A DNA stretch of 64,000 nt from a bacterium (GTDB lineage: Bacteria; Eisenbacteria; RBG-16-71-46; CAIMUX01): NCBI GenBank assembly GCA_030431975.1, contig JAUIHP010000002.1, positions 372,001-436,000 on the forward strand, given 5' to 3'. Shown in pieces: positions 52,000 to 61,359 of the stretch. The position numbers were made by a program, and so were the translations under genes. Within the stretch, counting starts at the first letter, position 1, and each line of letters begins with the position of its first letter. The notes below the pieces were generated by a model. That model ran no database searches, was not told the origin of the DNA, and worked only from the letters and a program-made list of their open reading frames with translations.

Positions 52000-52721
52000 T
52001 GGGCCGCAAACCAATGAGCCCCAACCGAGGAATCGACAGGACGGAATCCGTGAGAAGGCAGTCCAACATCCGGTCCGCGCGACGGCGACTTACCGCAGGG
52101 TTCAGCCTGATCGAGATGATCGTCGTCATCGCGATCATGGCCGTGCTGGCCGGCGTCGCCGTTCCCACAGTGGACTTGTTGCAGACACGGACCCGGTCGA
52201 ATCGAACCGTCGACCAGATGGAGGTCCTCAAGTCTTCTCTGGACGAGTACTTCGTCGACCATCTCGGTTATCCCGCCCAACTCGACGACCTGGAGACGGA
52301 CGGCTACATCTCCAGTTCCTTCGGAGCGGGAGATGCGTTCCTCGACGGTTGGGGAAACGGCTTCACCTACGCCACGACAGGGACCTCGGCCGCGGTTTCG
52401 AGCCTCGGCCCCGACCAGGTCGCCTCGGCGGACGACATCGACCTCAACGTCGACGGCTCACCCATCCTCCGGACTCGGACCCGCGAAAACATGGCCACGA
52501 TCCATCTCGCTCTGCAGCGCTACGAGGACGCCCGCATCGACTCCGGCCTGCCGGTGCTTCCGTCCCAATGGTTCGACGCCAATCCCTTGGCCTGCGCTCT
52601 GGGACTTCTGGTCACCCACGGCTACATCGAGAACGACTCACGCTATCAGGCGGATGCCTGGGGCTCTGAGTTTGCCTTCACCGGTTCGCCCGACGTCCAC
52701 GTGGCGAGCGTGAACCTTTAG
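51999..52721 (+). CDS. GspG-like pseudopilin 3 with duplicated C-terminal module
   Basis: A 240-residue protein with a long basic leader (residues 1-34) before the cleavage site G/FSLIE and helix MIVVIAIMAVLAGVAVPTV. One GspG-type module FLDGWGNGFTYATTG...SSLGPDQVASADDIDLNVDG is followed by a second, shorter copy of the helix-plus-DAWG layout (MATIHLALQRYEDARIDSGLPVLP...YQADAWGSEFAFTGSPD). The duplication is unusual for a pseudopilin. The leader is longer than normal, so the true start could be an internal GTG. Confidence 0.82.
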   Translation: MGRKPMSPNRGIDRTESVRRQSNIRSARRRLTAGFSLIEMIVVIAIMAVLAGVAVPTVDLLQTRTRSNRTVDQMEVLKSSLDEYFVDHLGYPAQLDDLETDGYISSSFGAGDAFLDGWGNGFTYATTGTSAAVSSLGPDQVASADDIDLNVDGSPILRTRTRENMATIHLALQRYEDARIDSGLPVLPSQWFDANPLACALGLLVTHGYIENDSRYQADAWGSEFAFTGSPDVHVASVNL

Positions 52722-52728
52722 GGACGCT

Positions 52729-54258
52729 ATGCGCAGCTGCGGCATTGAAATCAATCCGACGAGCGTAAGGTACGTCGTACTCGATCGCGGTCGCAGAGGA
52801 ACACGCGCCGTTTGCAACGGTCGGGTGCCGGTCGACGCCGACCAGAGTCCGATTCACGTCCTCACGCAGCTCCGAAACTCCGGAGAGATTCCCCACCGCA
52901 TCCGTGTCGCCACGGGGCTGGAAAAGAGCCAACTAAAGTCTCTCATCCTCCCCCCCATGCCGCAGGACGAACTCGAGAAGGCCGTTCAGCACGAGATCTC
53001 CCGCGAGTTGGAGATGGTTGATGAGGAAATGGCCGTCGGGTATCAGGTCCTCGGCCGGGAGCCGGGCGGCAAACGTCGCATTCTCGTTGCGCAAACGCCG
53101 AAACGAAGCGTCCAAGGTCTCGAGCTGGAGCTGCATGAAGCCGGCTTCGAAGTCGAGGCTTTGACGACAAGTAGCGTCGCACTGCTGAGCTATGGCCTGA
53201 CCGAACTGGACCTTTCCAAAGAGCAGCAGGCCATCGCCGTCGTCCACATCGGACAGCAGCGAATGCTTCTAACCGTGCTGGAGCGCGGTCGCATTCGGCT
53301 CATGCGGGACCTGGGACTCGGTCTCGACATTTCTCTCTTTGGAAGCCTGAGCCTCGGCGCAACAGGAACGACTGGTGCTGCGGCGCCCGCCCTCGACGGC
53401 GACGACATCGACTGGGAACTGCTGGACAGCCTCAGCCGCGGCCTTTCCGAAGTCAATCAGGTCGCGGGGCAGATCCGTCGGACGCTCGAATATGACGCGA
53501 GCGAATCGCCGGATCTTCCGGTCGCCCGAATGCTTCTCGCCGGCGACGTGACCCGTGCCGAAGCGATGGTTCCCTTGATCTCGAACGAGATCTCTCTTCC
53601 CATCGAACTTCTGGATCCGACGGACGAGCTGGGACTGCAGGATGACACCGAGTTCGGTGGCGAAGGCCCCTCCTACGCCTTGCCGTTTGCCTTGGCCAAG
53701 CCGCGTCGCGCTGACGCCTTTCTACATCTCGGTCAGAGACCGCGAGCCAAGACCAAGGACCTGCGAGGGGCGGCGTCTTCTCTGGCGTTGGGATTCGGCG
53801 CCTTGGCCACCATCGTTTCGATGCAGTTCGGCGAAGACATCCGGCAACTCACCGAAGCGCGCGAGTCTCTCTACGATGATGTCGCGTCTCTCGAAGAACA
53901 GTTGGGCGCGAAAGGCCAAGGCCTCAGCTTCGCCGGACAATCGGCGTCCATGCGATCCATTCTCGAGAATGCGTATCCGCTCGAGGCCTGGGTATGGACG
54001 GCAAGCCGGGTTCCTCATCAGGAATCCATCGAGTCCCTCGTCCTGGAGCGAGTTGGTAGCGTTTGGTCGGCCCGACTCGAAGGCACTTTCCGGAGTCGCC
54101 CACTGCCGACCGGTGAGTTGGACTGGAGCCGGTTTCAACAAATGCTGGAGCAGGAGCCCCGGGTTCGGGATCTGACGGTTTTGCCCGTCGACGGCGCCTC
54201 GTCCGGATCGGGCATCCCGCTTTCCGTCACCTTTACCTGGGACGGGCAACCACAATGA
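52729..54258 (+). CDS. PilM-PilN fusion (GspL-like assembly protein)
   Basis: A 509-residue protein. Residues 1-330 are a PilM-like actin fold: CGIEINPTSVRYVVLDRGRRG, RVATGLEKSQLKSLILPPMPQDELEKAVQHEISRELE, AIAVVHIGQQRMLLTVLERGRIRLMRDLGLGLD, and MLLAGDVTRAEAMVPLI. A single membrane-like helix follows (about 355-372, AASSLALGFGALATIVSM), then a short coiled coil and a PilN-like periplasmic domain (about 405-509). In T4P systems PilM and PilN are separate; here they are one chain, as in GspL of type II secretion. Overlaps the next gene by 4 bp (ATGA). Confidence 0.82.
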   Translation: MRSCGIEINPTSVRYVVLDRGRRGTRAVCNGRVPVDADQSPIHVLTQLRNSGEIPHRIRVATGLEKSQLKSLILPPMPQDELEKAVQHEISRELEMVDEEMAVGYQVLGREPGGKRRILVAQTPKRSVQGLELELHEAGFEVEALTTSSVALLSYGLTELDLSKEQQAIAVVHIGQQRMLLTVLERGRIRLMRDLGLGLDISLFGSLSLGATGTTGAAAPALDGDDIDWELLDSLSRGLSEVNQVAGQIRRTLEYDASESPDLPVARMLLAGDVTRAEAMVPLISNEISLPIELLDPTDELGLQDDTEFGGEGPSYALPFALAKPRRADAFLHLGQRPRAKTKDLRGAASSLALGFGALATIVSMQFGEDIRQLTEARESLYDDVASLEEQLGAKGQGLSFAGQSASMRSILENAYPLEAWVWTASRVPHQESIESLVLERVGSVWSARLEGTFRSRPLPTGELDWSRFQQMLEQEPRVRDLTVLPVDGASSGSGIPLSVTFTWDGQPQ

Positions 54259-55259
54259 GAGCCCTCCTCGACCGAATCGAATTGTGGTGGTACGCGCGGC
54301 AGGCCGGTAGATCCCAACCGATCTGGCCCGTCGTTCTCATGCTCCTCGGTTTCGTCCTGTTTACGTTCGGCGCCGTCCGTACGGGGATGAGCCTTCGCGC
54401 GCGGGAAGTCCTCCGTAATGAGGTCGCCCGGCTCAGCGATGAGATCGTGGATCTGGAGGCGGCGGCTTCCATGCAGATCGGCGGTGGAAACCTTGCAACG
54501 AAGGAAGGCTACTTCGAGGGCGCCATCCCCTACGGCCGCGTTCCAGGTCCGATTCTTCAGGAGCTTCTGTCCAAACTGAAGGACGCCGGAGTCACCGACT
54601 ACGAGTATCGAATCCGGGAACCTCTGAAGACCTTGGATCCGCAAGCACGCGCCAACGATGAGTATGGCGACGAATTCGCCGACGACTACGGGAACGAGGA
54701 CGACGATCAGCTTTGGGACGAGGACGACTGGGAGTCCGACTCCAGCGGCGAGTCGCAATCCGCCGTAGCCGCTGCCACCTCAGACGTCATCGAAGTGACC
54801 CCGGGACTCACGCTGTTGCAATGGACCGTCGAAGTCTCGGTTCGCTCGAGCTACGCGAAGATCCTGCAGTTCGTCTCCGGCCTGGCCAAGGCCGAACGCC
54901 ACTGGCGCGTCTCCCATCTCGAAATCAGCCGAATGAGTCCGTACCTCGAAGCCAGCTTGGTACTCAAGACGTTCACCCGGGCTGACGGCAAGGAAGAGGC
55001 CGTCGAGACCCTGGGGCCGGTAGCGTTCCACAATCCGTTTGTCGTCGAAAGAAGAGAACAGGGAACCGGCCGAGCCTTGCCGCCGACTCCAAAACTGCGG
55101 GCCGTCCTTGCGGGATCACAACCGCGCGCCTGGCTTGGAGACCACATCGTCACGACCGGAGAGACCGTAGCGTCCTGGACCGTGGAGGAGATCGATGAAG
55201 AAGGAATCTGGATACGCCACGCCGGCGGACGCCGAATCCGCCTTGCTGTGGCAGGCTGA
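54255..55259 (+). CDS. PilO-PilP fusion (GspM/GspC-like)
   Basis: A 334-residue protein. N-terminal membrane helix (about 24-42, VVLMLLGFVLFTFGAVRTG), coiled coil (REVLRNEVARLSDEIVDLEAA) and a PilO-like ferredoxin fold split by a very acidic linker (about 136-160, many Asp/Glu). The C-terminus (about 280-334) is PilP/GspC-like: PKLRAVLAGSQPRAWLGDHIVTTGETVASWTVEEIDEEGIWIRHAGGRRIRL. Such a domain normally contacts the secretin N0 domain, so this fusion would bridge PilMN to the secretin next door. Confidence 0.75.
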   Translation: MRALLDRIELWWYARQAGRSQPIWPVVLMLLGFVLFTFGAVRTGMSLRAREVLRNEVARLSDEIVDLEAAASMQIGGGNLATKEGYFEGAIPYGRVPGPILQELLSKLKDAGVTDYEYRIREPLKTLDPQARANDEYGDEFADDYGNEDDDQLWDEDDWESDSSGESQSAVAAATSDVIEVTPGLTLLQWTVEVSVRSSYAKILQFVSGLAKAERHWRVSHLEISRMSPYLEASLVLKTFTRADGKEEAVETLGPVAFHNPFVVERREQGTGRALPPTPKLRAVLAGSQPRAWLGDHIVTTGETVASWTVEEIDEEGIWIRHAGGRRIRLAVAG

Positions 55260-55260
55260 C

Positions 55261-57192
55261 ATGATGGCCTCTTGCAACGGCCGGATGTCGCCGAAAGTTT
55301 CGCCCGTCGACGTCGCATCACCGCGAGGAGTCGCTTCGGTCGCGTTGGCCTTCGGAACCGCACTTGCCGCGCTCCTTCCGGGTGTCACAGCCGCGGAGTC
55401 CTGGTTCGTTATGGCTGACCGGATTCCTGTGTCCGAGGAACAGCGGCTGACCCTGTCCCAGACCGACCTCGACCTCGAGGAGACGTTGCGGCTTCTGCTC
55501 GACGAAAGCGGTTTGAGCCTGGTACTGGAAGGCCCTCTCCCGGACCGCACTCAGACCCGAATCTACGACGCCACGCTGGGAGAAGCCCTGGAGTCCCTGG
55601 CGAGGGCTCACGACTTTTCCTACCAGGTCGAAGGCAGCTCTCTCGTCGTCTCGACGACAGAGACGCACACCTTCCGCATCGACTATCTGGGAGATCCCGA
55701 TGCGAACTTCTGGGTCGATCTCGACGAGTCCATCGTCGCCCTGCTCGGAGATGACGGCAGCTTCAATGTCTCCCCAAGATCCGGAAGTGTCACCGTCATC
55801 TCGACGCCGTCCCGCGTTCGCGAGGTCGGTCGTTATCTCGAGGAACTCGAGACCATCCTTTCCGAGCAGGTTCACATCGAAGCCAAGATCATGGAGATCT
55901 CCCTCGATGATGCCCTTCGCATCGGCGTCGACTGGACCGGGTTCGAGGACAACTGGGAAAACTTCGAACCCAGTACATCTGCCGGAGGACTCCTTCAACT
56001 GCGTACGACGGAGGATCTGGGCGGCGTCTTCCAAATGGGACTGCTGCGCACGGACAAGCTCGACATTCTGATCGAGATGTTGGAACAGGAGGGCAACCTC
56101 GAGATTATCTCCCGTCCGCGCGTCGCCGCCATGGGCAACGAGCCTGCGACCTTTCGCATGACCGAAAACGTCCCCTACTACGAGATCGAAGTCATCACGA
56201 CCGAGGGAAGCGAGCCCTACGTCCAGTACGAAGTGGACTTCAAGGAAGCAGGGGTCGTCCTGGAAGTCTTCGCCCAGGTCGGCGACGACGAAATGGTCAT
56301 GCTGAAGGTTCATCCGACGGTGACCACGGTCACGGGATTCACCGAGTCGCTCCCCAACCTTCCCCCCCAACCGATCATCGACGTTCGCGAAACGGAGACC
56401 TCGGTTCGCCTTCGCGAAGATGAGACGCTGGTCGTCGGCGGAATGATTCAAACCCTGGAGTCGGAACAGATCGACGGGATTCCACTCATCTCCCGGCTCC
56501 CTCTGATCGGTGGGCTCTTCCGCCGAACGAACATCGAGGAGCAGCGCCGGGAGCTGGTCATCCTGCTGACTCCACGGCTCATCGGGGATGCGTTGACCGC
56601 AAGACTACGAGACTCCGGGACGGGGATCCGAATCGAACCCACATGGATGCCGTTGGAACCTCGTAGCGCCTTCGCAGCCCACGAGCACAATCGCGCCCTG
56701 GACGCCTTTGACGCGGGGGACGTTCCGCGGGCCGTGGATCATGCGCGTCGAGCTGTCGCCTTTGCCCCGGGTTCGGCCGAGGTCCGCACGAATCTCGCCT
56801 ACTTCCTGGCGCAGGCAGGTCGGATGGAGGAAGCCCGTGTCCAGTGGCAGAAGATCGCCGGTACGACCGGACGCGTCGTCGCCTGGTCCCGGACAAATCT
56901 GCTGGCGCTCGATGCAGCCCTGCGTCGGGATTCGCGTCGCCTTGACTGGATTCTGGAGAATGCAGACTCACCGCTCATCCGCGCCGCCGCGCTCGTCAAC
57001 GAAGGCATCCGCCTCAAAGACCAGGGACGGTCGGAGGAAGCCCTGGCCCTCCTCGAGCGAGCCAAGAGCGAGATCGAGGTTCCGGCCCTCCACAACGTGG
57101 TCGACGAACTGATCCTGAGCTGGGAACAGCCACGAACGCAGGCGCTCCCGGGATGGGAAGAGACGGAGAGCAAGGCCGCGGCAGGAGAGTAA
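55261..57192 (+). CDS. Secretin (PilQ/GspD) with C-terminal TPR domain
   Basis: A 643-residue outer-membrane channel subunit. Signal region VASVALAFGTALAALLPGVTAA. Short N0/STN-like domain (LDLEETLRLLLDESGLSLVL) and an N1-type domain (GSVTVISTPSRVREVGRYLEELE). The secretin core runs from QVHIEAKIMEISLDDALRIGVDW to LRRELVILLTP-type end, with VRLREDETLVVGGMIQ and IPLISRLPLIGGLFRR motifs. Residues about 505-620 form TPR-like helices (RAVDHARRAVAFAPGSAEVRTNLAYFLAQAGRMEEAR, GRSEEALALLERAKSE), an unusual tail on a secretin. ATG 55261 follows the upstream stop by one base. ATG 55195 with GGAGGAG upstream is an alternative. Confidence 0.88.
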   Translation: MMASCNGRMSPKVSPVDVASPRGVASVALAFGTALAALLPGVTAAESWFVMADRIPVSEEQRLTLSQTDLDLEETLRLLLDESGLSLVLEGPLPDRTQTRIYDATLGEALESLARAHDFSYQVEGSSLVVSTTETHTFRIDYLGDPDANFWVDLDESIVALLGDDGSFNVSPRSGSVTVISTPSRVREVGRYLEELETILSEQVHIEAKIMEISLDDALRIGVDWTGFEDNWENFEPSTSAGGLLQLRTTEDLGGVFQMGLLRTDKLDILIEMLEQEGNLEIISRPRVAAMGNEPATFRMTENVPYYEIEVITTEGSEPYVQYEVDFKEAGVVLEVFAQVGDDEMVMLKVHPTVTTVTGFTESLPNLPPQPIIDVRETETSVRLREDETLVVGGMIQTLESEQIDGIPLISRLPLIGGLFRRTNIEEQRRELVILLTPRLIGDALTARLRDSGTGIRIEPTWMPLEPRSAFAAHEHNRALDAFDAGDVPRAVDHARRAVAFAPGSAEVRTNLAYFLAQAGRMEEARVQWQKIAGTTGRVVAWSRTNLLALDAALRRDSRRLDWILENADSPLIRAAALVNEGIRLKDQGRSEEALALLERAKSEIEVPALHNVVDELILSWEQPRTQALPGWEETESKAAAGE

Positions 57193-57254
57193 CGACCTGA
57201 GGGGTTGGTCGGCTCAGTCAGGCCGGACGAGTCAGGCAAACTGAACGCATTGAG

Positions 57255-58850
57255 TCACGCTGCTTCGGCCGGTCGAACTGTGGGCGCTGCAGCCGGAGCG
57301 ACTTCGTCCGGCGTGTAGTCTCCGAGGACCCGCACCATCTCTTCGACCGTCGTCCACCCTTCGGCGACCCGCCGCGTGGCATGCATGCGCAACGTCTCGA
57401 AACCGTCGGCCTTCGCCGCTCGTTCGAGTTCCCGCACGCTCTTCCCCTCGACGAATCCCCTGCGCACGGTCTCGGACATCTCTAGGATTTCGAAGACCGC
57501 GAATCGCCCCTGATACCCCTGTCCTTCACACTCCGTACAACCGGCGCCGACTTGTAGATTCAGCGGTTGACCTTCGGGCCACTGCAACGCAGCACGTTCC
57601 TCCGGCGTGGCCGGACGGGCGTCACTGCAGAACTTGCAGTTCTTCCGCATGAGACGTTGCGCCATGATCCCGTTGATCGTCGTCGAAATGAGGAACGGCG
57701 GAATCCCCATGTCACGTAGCCGGGTCAGGGTCTCGACCGCCGTGTTCGTATGCAAAGTACTAAGAACGATGTGGCCTGTAAGAGAGGCTCGCATCGCGAT
57801 CTCCGCCGTTTCCTTGTCACGAATCTCACCGACAAGAATGATGTCCGGATCCTGTCGCATCAGGGCTCGCAGTCCGGAGGCAAATCCGAAACCAGCCTTC
57901 TCCGAGATCTGGGACTGGCGGATTCCGGCGAGGCGATACTCGACCGGATCCTCCAGGGTCATGATGTTCTGGCTCTCGGTATCGAAAAGCTGAAGTGCAC
58001 TGTACAAACTGGTCGTCTTACCCGAACCAGTCGGTCCGGTCACGAGGAGCATTCCGTGGGGACGCCGCACGATTGCCGCGATCGCCTTCTGGTCCTCCTC
58101 CTGAAATCCGAGTTCCGCGAACCCGATCTGGACGTTGCTGCGATCGAGAACACGCAGGACGACGTTCTCTCCATTGACAGTCGGCGTCGTCGACACGCGG
58201 AAGTCAATACTCTTGCCGTCGATCTGCACGTCGAACTTGCCGTCCTGGGGCAGGCGGCGGTCGGAGATGTCGAGACCGGCCAGGATCTTGATTCGCGTCG
58301 ACACCGGTTGATGAAGAGCAAAAGGAAGACGCTGCACCACCGCGAGAACCCCGTCTATACGGAAGCGAATGAGCAGTTCCGTTTCCTCCGGTTGGAGGTG
58401 GACGTCGGTGGCACGAACCCGGCGAGCTTCAAAGAGCAACTGATCGACGAGCTGGACGATCGGAAGTTCGGAACCGTCGGCGCCCTTCTTCGATATCCGC
58501 GTCGCCTCTGCGGCGACGGCCTCCAACTGATTCGATCCGCTCTGCCCACCGTAGACCCGATTGATGAGCTCACGAAGTCGGGCTTCCGGTAGTTTGACCG
58601 GTAAGGGCCGCTTCTTCGAGACCAGTTCAATGTAGTCCAAGGCCTCGAAGTCGCTTGGGTCTTTCATTGCGACTTTGATGTGCGGGCCCTCGACGGCAAT
58701 CGGCATGATCGTGAAGCGGACCGCGAGCTGGTATGGAATCAAAGCGGTCGCGTCGGCGTCGGGAACGAACGCTGAACTCTCGAGGTCGCTCTTGGGGGTC
58801 TGCGGTTGGTAGAGGCGGCGGGCCTCACCTGGGGAGTCGTCTCTCGCCAT
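57255..58850 (-). CDS. GspE/PilB assembly ATPase
   Basis: A 531-residue AAA-like hexameric motor. The N-terminal MshEN-like domain (about 30-100) includes ALIPYQLAVRFTIMPIAVEGPHIKVAMKDPSDFEALDYI. Walker A is TGPTGSGKTTS (271-281), the Asp box TLEDPVEYRL, Walker B DPDIILVGEIRD (334-345) and the His box GHIVLSTLHTN. A zinc site C405-x2-C408...C438-x2-C441 identifies the extension (PilB/GspE) type rather than PilT. It is on the strand opposite the pilus genes, convergent with the secretin, and begins directly after the receiver gene's stop. Confidence 0.95.
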   Translation of the reverse strand: MARDDSPGEARRLYQPQTPKSDLESSAFVPDADATALIPYQLAVRFTIMPIAVEGPHIKVAMKDPSDFEALDYIELVSKKRPLPVKLPEARLRELINRVYGGQSGSNQLEAVAAEATRISKKGADGSELPIVQLVDQLLFEARRVRATDVHLQPEETELLIRFRIDGVLAVVQRLPFALHQPVSTRIKILAGLDISDRRLPQDGKFDVQIDGKSIDFRVSTTPTVNGENVVLRVLDRSNVQIGFAELGFQEEDQKAIAAIVRRPHGMLLVTGPTGSGKTTSLYSALQLFDTESQNIMTLEDPVEYRLAGIRQSQISEKAGFGFASGLRALMRQDPDIILVGEIRDKETAEIAMRASLTGHIVLSTLHTNTAVETLTRLRDMGIPPFLISTTINGIMAQRLMRKNCKFCSDARPATPEERAALQWPEGQPLNLQVGAGCTECEGQGYQGRFAVFEILEMSETVRRGFVEGKSVRELERAAKADGFETLRMHATRRVAEGWTTVEEMVRVLGDYTPDEVAPAAAPTVRPAEAA

Positions 58851-59258
58851 CTAGGCCACCCTTCGGGAATCTGCTTCTGCATCATCCAAGCCCATGAGCC
58901 TCTTCACCGTTCCGTAGAGTTCGACGGACGAAAACGGTTTGGTCATGTGCGCATCGCTGTCCACCTTGGCCTGCTCCCAGCCCGGACCGACGGCGCGCCC
59001 CGTCAGAATGATCGTGGGAACCGATTTCCATGCTTCGGTTCTGCGGACGATTCGAACGAAGTCTCCACCCGACATGCGCGGCAGGTAGAAGTCGCACAAG
59101 ACGACCGCCGGCAGCGGCCCTTCTTTCAACAACTCGATCCCTTCCTCCGCCGACTCGACCGCTTGAGTACGGATCCCGGCCCGTTGGAGCACCGCGCTTG
59201 CAGTGCGGCGGATGACGACATCGTCGTCGATGATCAGGACCATTCCTTCCTCAATCAT
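58851..59258 (-). CDS. Stand-alone response-regulator receiver
   Basis: A 135-residue REC domain without output domain. Acidic pocket D11-D12-D13 (VLIIDDDVVIRR), phospho-acceptor D56 (VVLCDFYLPRMSGGDF), Thr switch in TIILTGRAVG, and Lys in AHMTKPFSSVELYG. It overlaps the phosphatase gene end by 8 bp and its stop abuts the PilB ATG, so it is co-transcribed between a signalling phosphatase and the pilus motor. ATG 59258 chosen; ATG 59243 is possible. No histidine kinase is adjacent. Confidence 0.88.
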   Translation of the reverse strand: MIEEGMVLIIDDDVVIRRTASAVLQRAGIRTQAVESAEEGIELLKEGPLPAVVLCDFYLPRMSGGDFVRIVRRTEAWKSVPTIILTGRAVGPGWEQAKVDSDAHMTKPFSSVELYGTVKRLMGLDDAEADSRRVA

Positions 59259-61359
59259 CTTTGGACCAGTTCCTTTCACAGTAGAGGACATTGGGTGGCC
59301 CAGGTTCGTAGCGGACCACGTCCGTCAGTTCATGCAGGAGAAAGATTCCGAATCCGCCCTCGGGCAGATCTTCAGGATCGGGCTTGTTCACGTCGACGGC
59401 CGTCATGTCAAAAGGAACTCCCGGGGCTTCGACCCGGCAGGCCAGACCTCCGCTCTGGAGGTTCCAACAAACCTTGATCTCCTCATCCTCGGAGAGGCCG
59501 CCGTGCTCGATGATGTTGGCCACGGCCTCATGGACGGCGAGCTTCAGGTCCGAAGCACATTCCGCCCTGTCGCTTTCCAGCGGGTGCGCCGCCAACAACT
59601 CGTCGAGCGCTCCGTTGACCCGTTGCATCTCTGAGACTTGGGCCAGAATGTTCACTTCGCACGACGGCGCGGACTCGGACTCGCACGCGGACTGCGCTGC
59701 GCTGGTTCCCAGTTGGTCAACCGGGTTGGCGCACAGGACCAGAATCGTCTGGTCGTCCGACTGCGGCGCTCCCTTGCTGTAGCTCTCAACGTCTTCGACA
59801 ATCAGTTTGCGTATGGTTTCCGCATCCGTGGCGGAAGAGGACGCAAACAACTCTTCCAGTCGCTCGTCCGTGTAGAAACCGTGCTCCGTGTTTCGGGCTT
59901 CCGTCACTCCGTCGCTGCACGCCAACAAGGTCGCCCCCGGCCCGAAAGGAAGGACGACCGGGTCCATCGCGTCAGGAGGAAAGACGCCGAGTGGTGCCTG
60001 CTCGGGATCGATGCGCATGAACGGTTCCGTCGGACCGGACCGGAACAAGACCGGCGAATGCCCCGCATTGGCCAAACGGAGTTCCGCTTTCTTCGGATCT
60101 AGGAAACCGAGAACCAAAGTCACGAACTTGCCGACTTCTTCCAAGTCGTCGTACAGCACCTTACTCAACCCTTGGAGCAGCGCATTGGGCATCTGGGACA
60201 ATGGAGTCAACGAACGAAAGACGGTCCGGGTCATCGCCATGATGAGCGCCGCCGGCACACCTTTCCCGGTGACGTCACCCAGGGCAAAGGCGATTCGACC
60301 GTCGTCGAGATGCTGCACGACGTAGAAATCTCCCCCAACGCTGGAAGCCGGGATGCACGACGCCGCTACCGTGTAGCCATCGACGGTCGGCACGCTTCGC
60401 GGCATGAGCATTTCCTGGATCTCACTCGCGATTTCGACTTCACGTTGCAGCTTGGTGTTGGCCACGACCTGACTCTGCAGACGATCTGTTTCCAGGAAGC
60501 CTGCGGCGATCTCGGCCAGCGTCTGCAGGTGTTTGACCTGACGGACTCCGAGTTCCATACCGGGAAGTTCCTGTGCCCCGCAAACCAACCACCCGATGAT
60601 TTCACCCTGAACGAAAAGTGGCGCCGCAACGAAGGTTTCCGGCTCGTAGCCAACGAAGGCTTCGTTGCGCCGAAAGCACCGCTCCTGGATCGAATCGGCT
60701 CGTTCCCGGTGATAGTCGTCCTCTACGGGCCACAGAATGAAGTGACTCGATCCGGACTCCTGGGCAGCAAAGAACGCGATGTCCGAAGCAAACTGCCGAC
60801 TCACCTCCTCGAGGAGGACGGTGATCTTCTCGTCAAGCGCCCACGTCCCGCTCGTTTGGCCGATGATCTGATAGAGGGAAACGAGCTGGTTGGTGTTTCC
60901 AATGTGATCCTGGACGACGCGGTCAAGTTCGTCTTCCGTCTCCATCGCCGCCTGCAGAAAGGAACCGAGGGCGCGGAGTGCCCCAGCGGCGGCCTTTCCG
61001 TCGGACGAAGAGTCACCTTCGATCTCGATGGCCCCGGTCTCGCCCATGGGAATGGTGCAGGTCGATTGGGCGCTCACCGCGGTCACAGCCGCACCCGTCG
61101 TCCCCTCAGCCACCGCCGGCACAGAGGACCACACGACGTCGCCGGCTCCGTTGCGAACTCGCCAGACCGCTTCCGCTCCCCCGATCTCGACCGCCATCCG
61201 GGAAAGAGTTGCCTCGTGCTTCCAAAGCAGCTGTCTCAGGGTGTCGTCAGACTTCAATGGATGCTCCAGAGTTGGATGTGAATCCCCCGGGGCGTTTTCG
61301 TGGGCCCCAGGCTTGTCCTCCGCCTCCTCGTCGGCCGGTCGAGGCGTCCTCAAAGTCAT
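59251..61359 (-). CDS. GAF / SpoIIE-type PP2C phosphatase with RsbW-like kinase domain
   Basis: A 702-residue soluble signalling protein. A GAF-like sensory domain (about 160-325) includes ITVLLEEVSRQFASDIAFFAA...ETFVAAPLFVQGEIIGWLVCG. The SpoIIE/RsbU phosphatase (about 345-555) has SSVGGDFYVVQHLDDGRIAFALGDVTGKGVPAALIMA, the NAGHSP motif, TLLACSDGVTEARN and SDDQTILVL. The C-terminal HATPase_c/RsbW-type domain (about 585-702) has N-box KLAVHEAVANIIEHG and GGFGIFLLHELTD. Phosphatase and anti-sigma-type kinase are thus on one chain, the two opposing enzymes of partner switching. ATG 61359 is chosen; the frame opens at 61458. Divergent from the STAS gene. Confidence 0.87.
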   Translation of the reverse strand: MTLRTPRPADEEAEDKPGAHENAPGDSHPTLEHPLKSDDTLRQLLWKHEATLSRMAVEIGGAEAVWRVRNGAGDVVWSSVPAVAEGTTGAAVTAVSAQSTCTIPMGETGAIEIEGDSSSDGKAAAGALRALGSFLQAAMETEDELDRVVQDHIGNTNQLVSLYQIIGQTSGTWALDEKITVLLEEVSRQFASDIAFFAAQESGSSHFILWPVEDDYHRERADSIQERCFRRNEAFVGYEPETFVAAPLFVQGEIIGWLVCGAQELPGMELGVRQVKHLQTLAEIAAGFLETDRLQSQVVANTKLQREVEIASEIQEMLMPRSVPTVDGYTVAASCIPASSVGGDFYVVQHLDDGRIAFALGDVTGKGVPAALIMAMTRTVFRSLTPLSQMPNALLQGLSKVLYDDLEEVGKFVTLVLGFLDPKKAELRLANAGHSPVLFRSGPTEPFMRIDPEQAPLGVFPPDAMDPVVLPFGPGATLLACSDGVTEARNTEHGFYTDERLEELFASSSATDAETIRKLIVEDVESYSKGAPQSDDQTILVLCANPVDQLGTSAAQSACESESAPSCEVNILAQVSEMQRVNGALDELLAAHPLESDRAECASDLKLAVHEAVANIIEHGGLSEDEEIKVCWNLQSGGLACRVEAPGVPFDMTAVDVNKPDPEDLPEGGFGIFLLHELTDVVRYEPGPPNVLYCERNWSKDD

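Noticed and set aside
52023-52035. A 13-base match (AACCGAGGAATCG) to the arm of the inverted-repeat element at 16619
   Set aside because: It lies inside a pseudopilin coding region, is not part of a hairpin, and does not extend to the rest of the 31-bp arm; a chance match is the simplest explanation.
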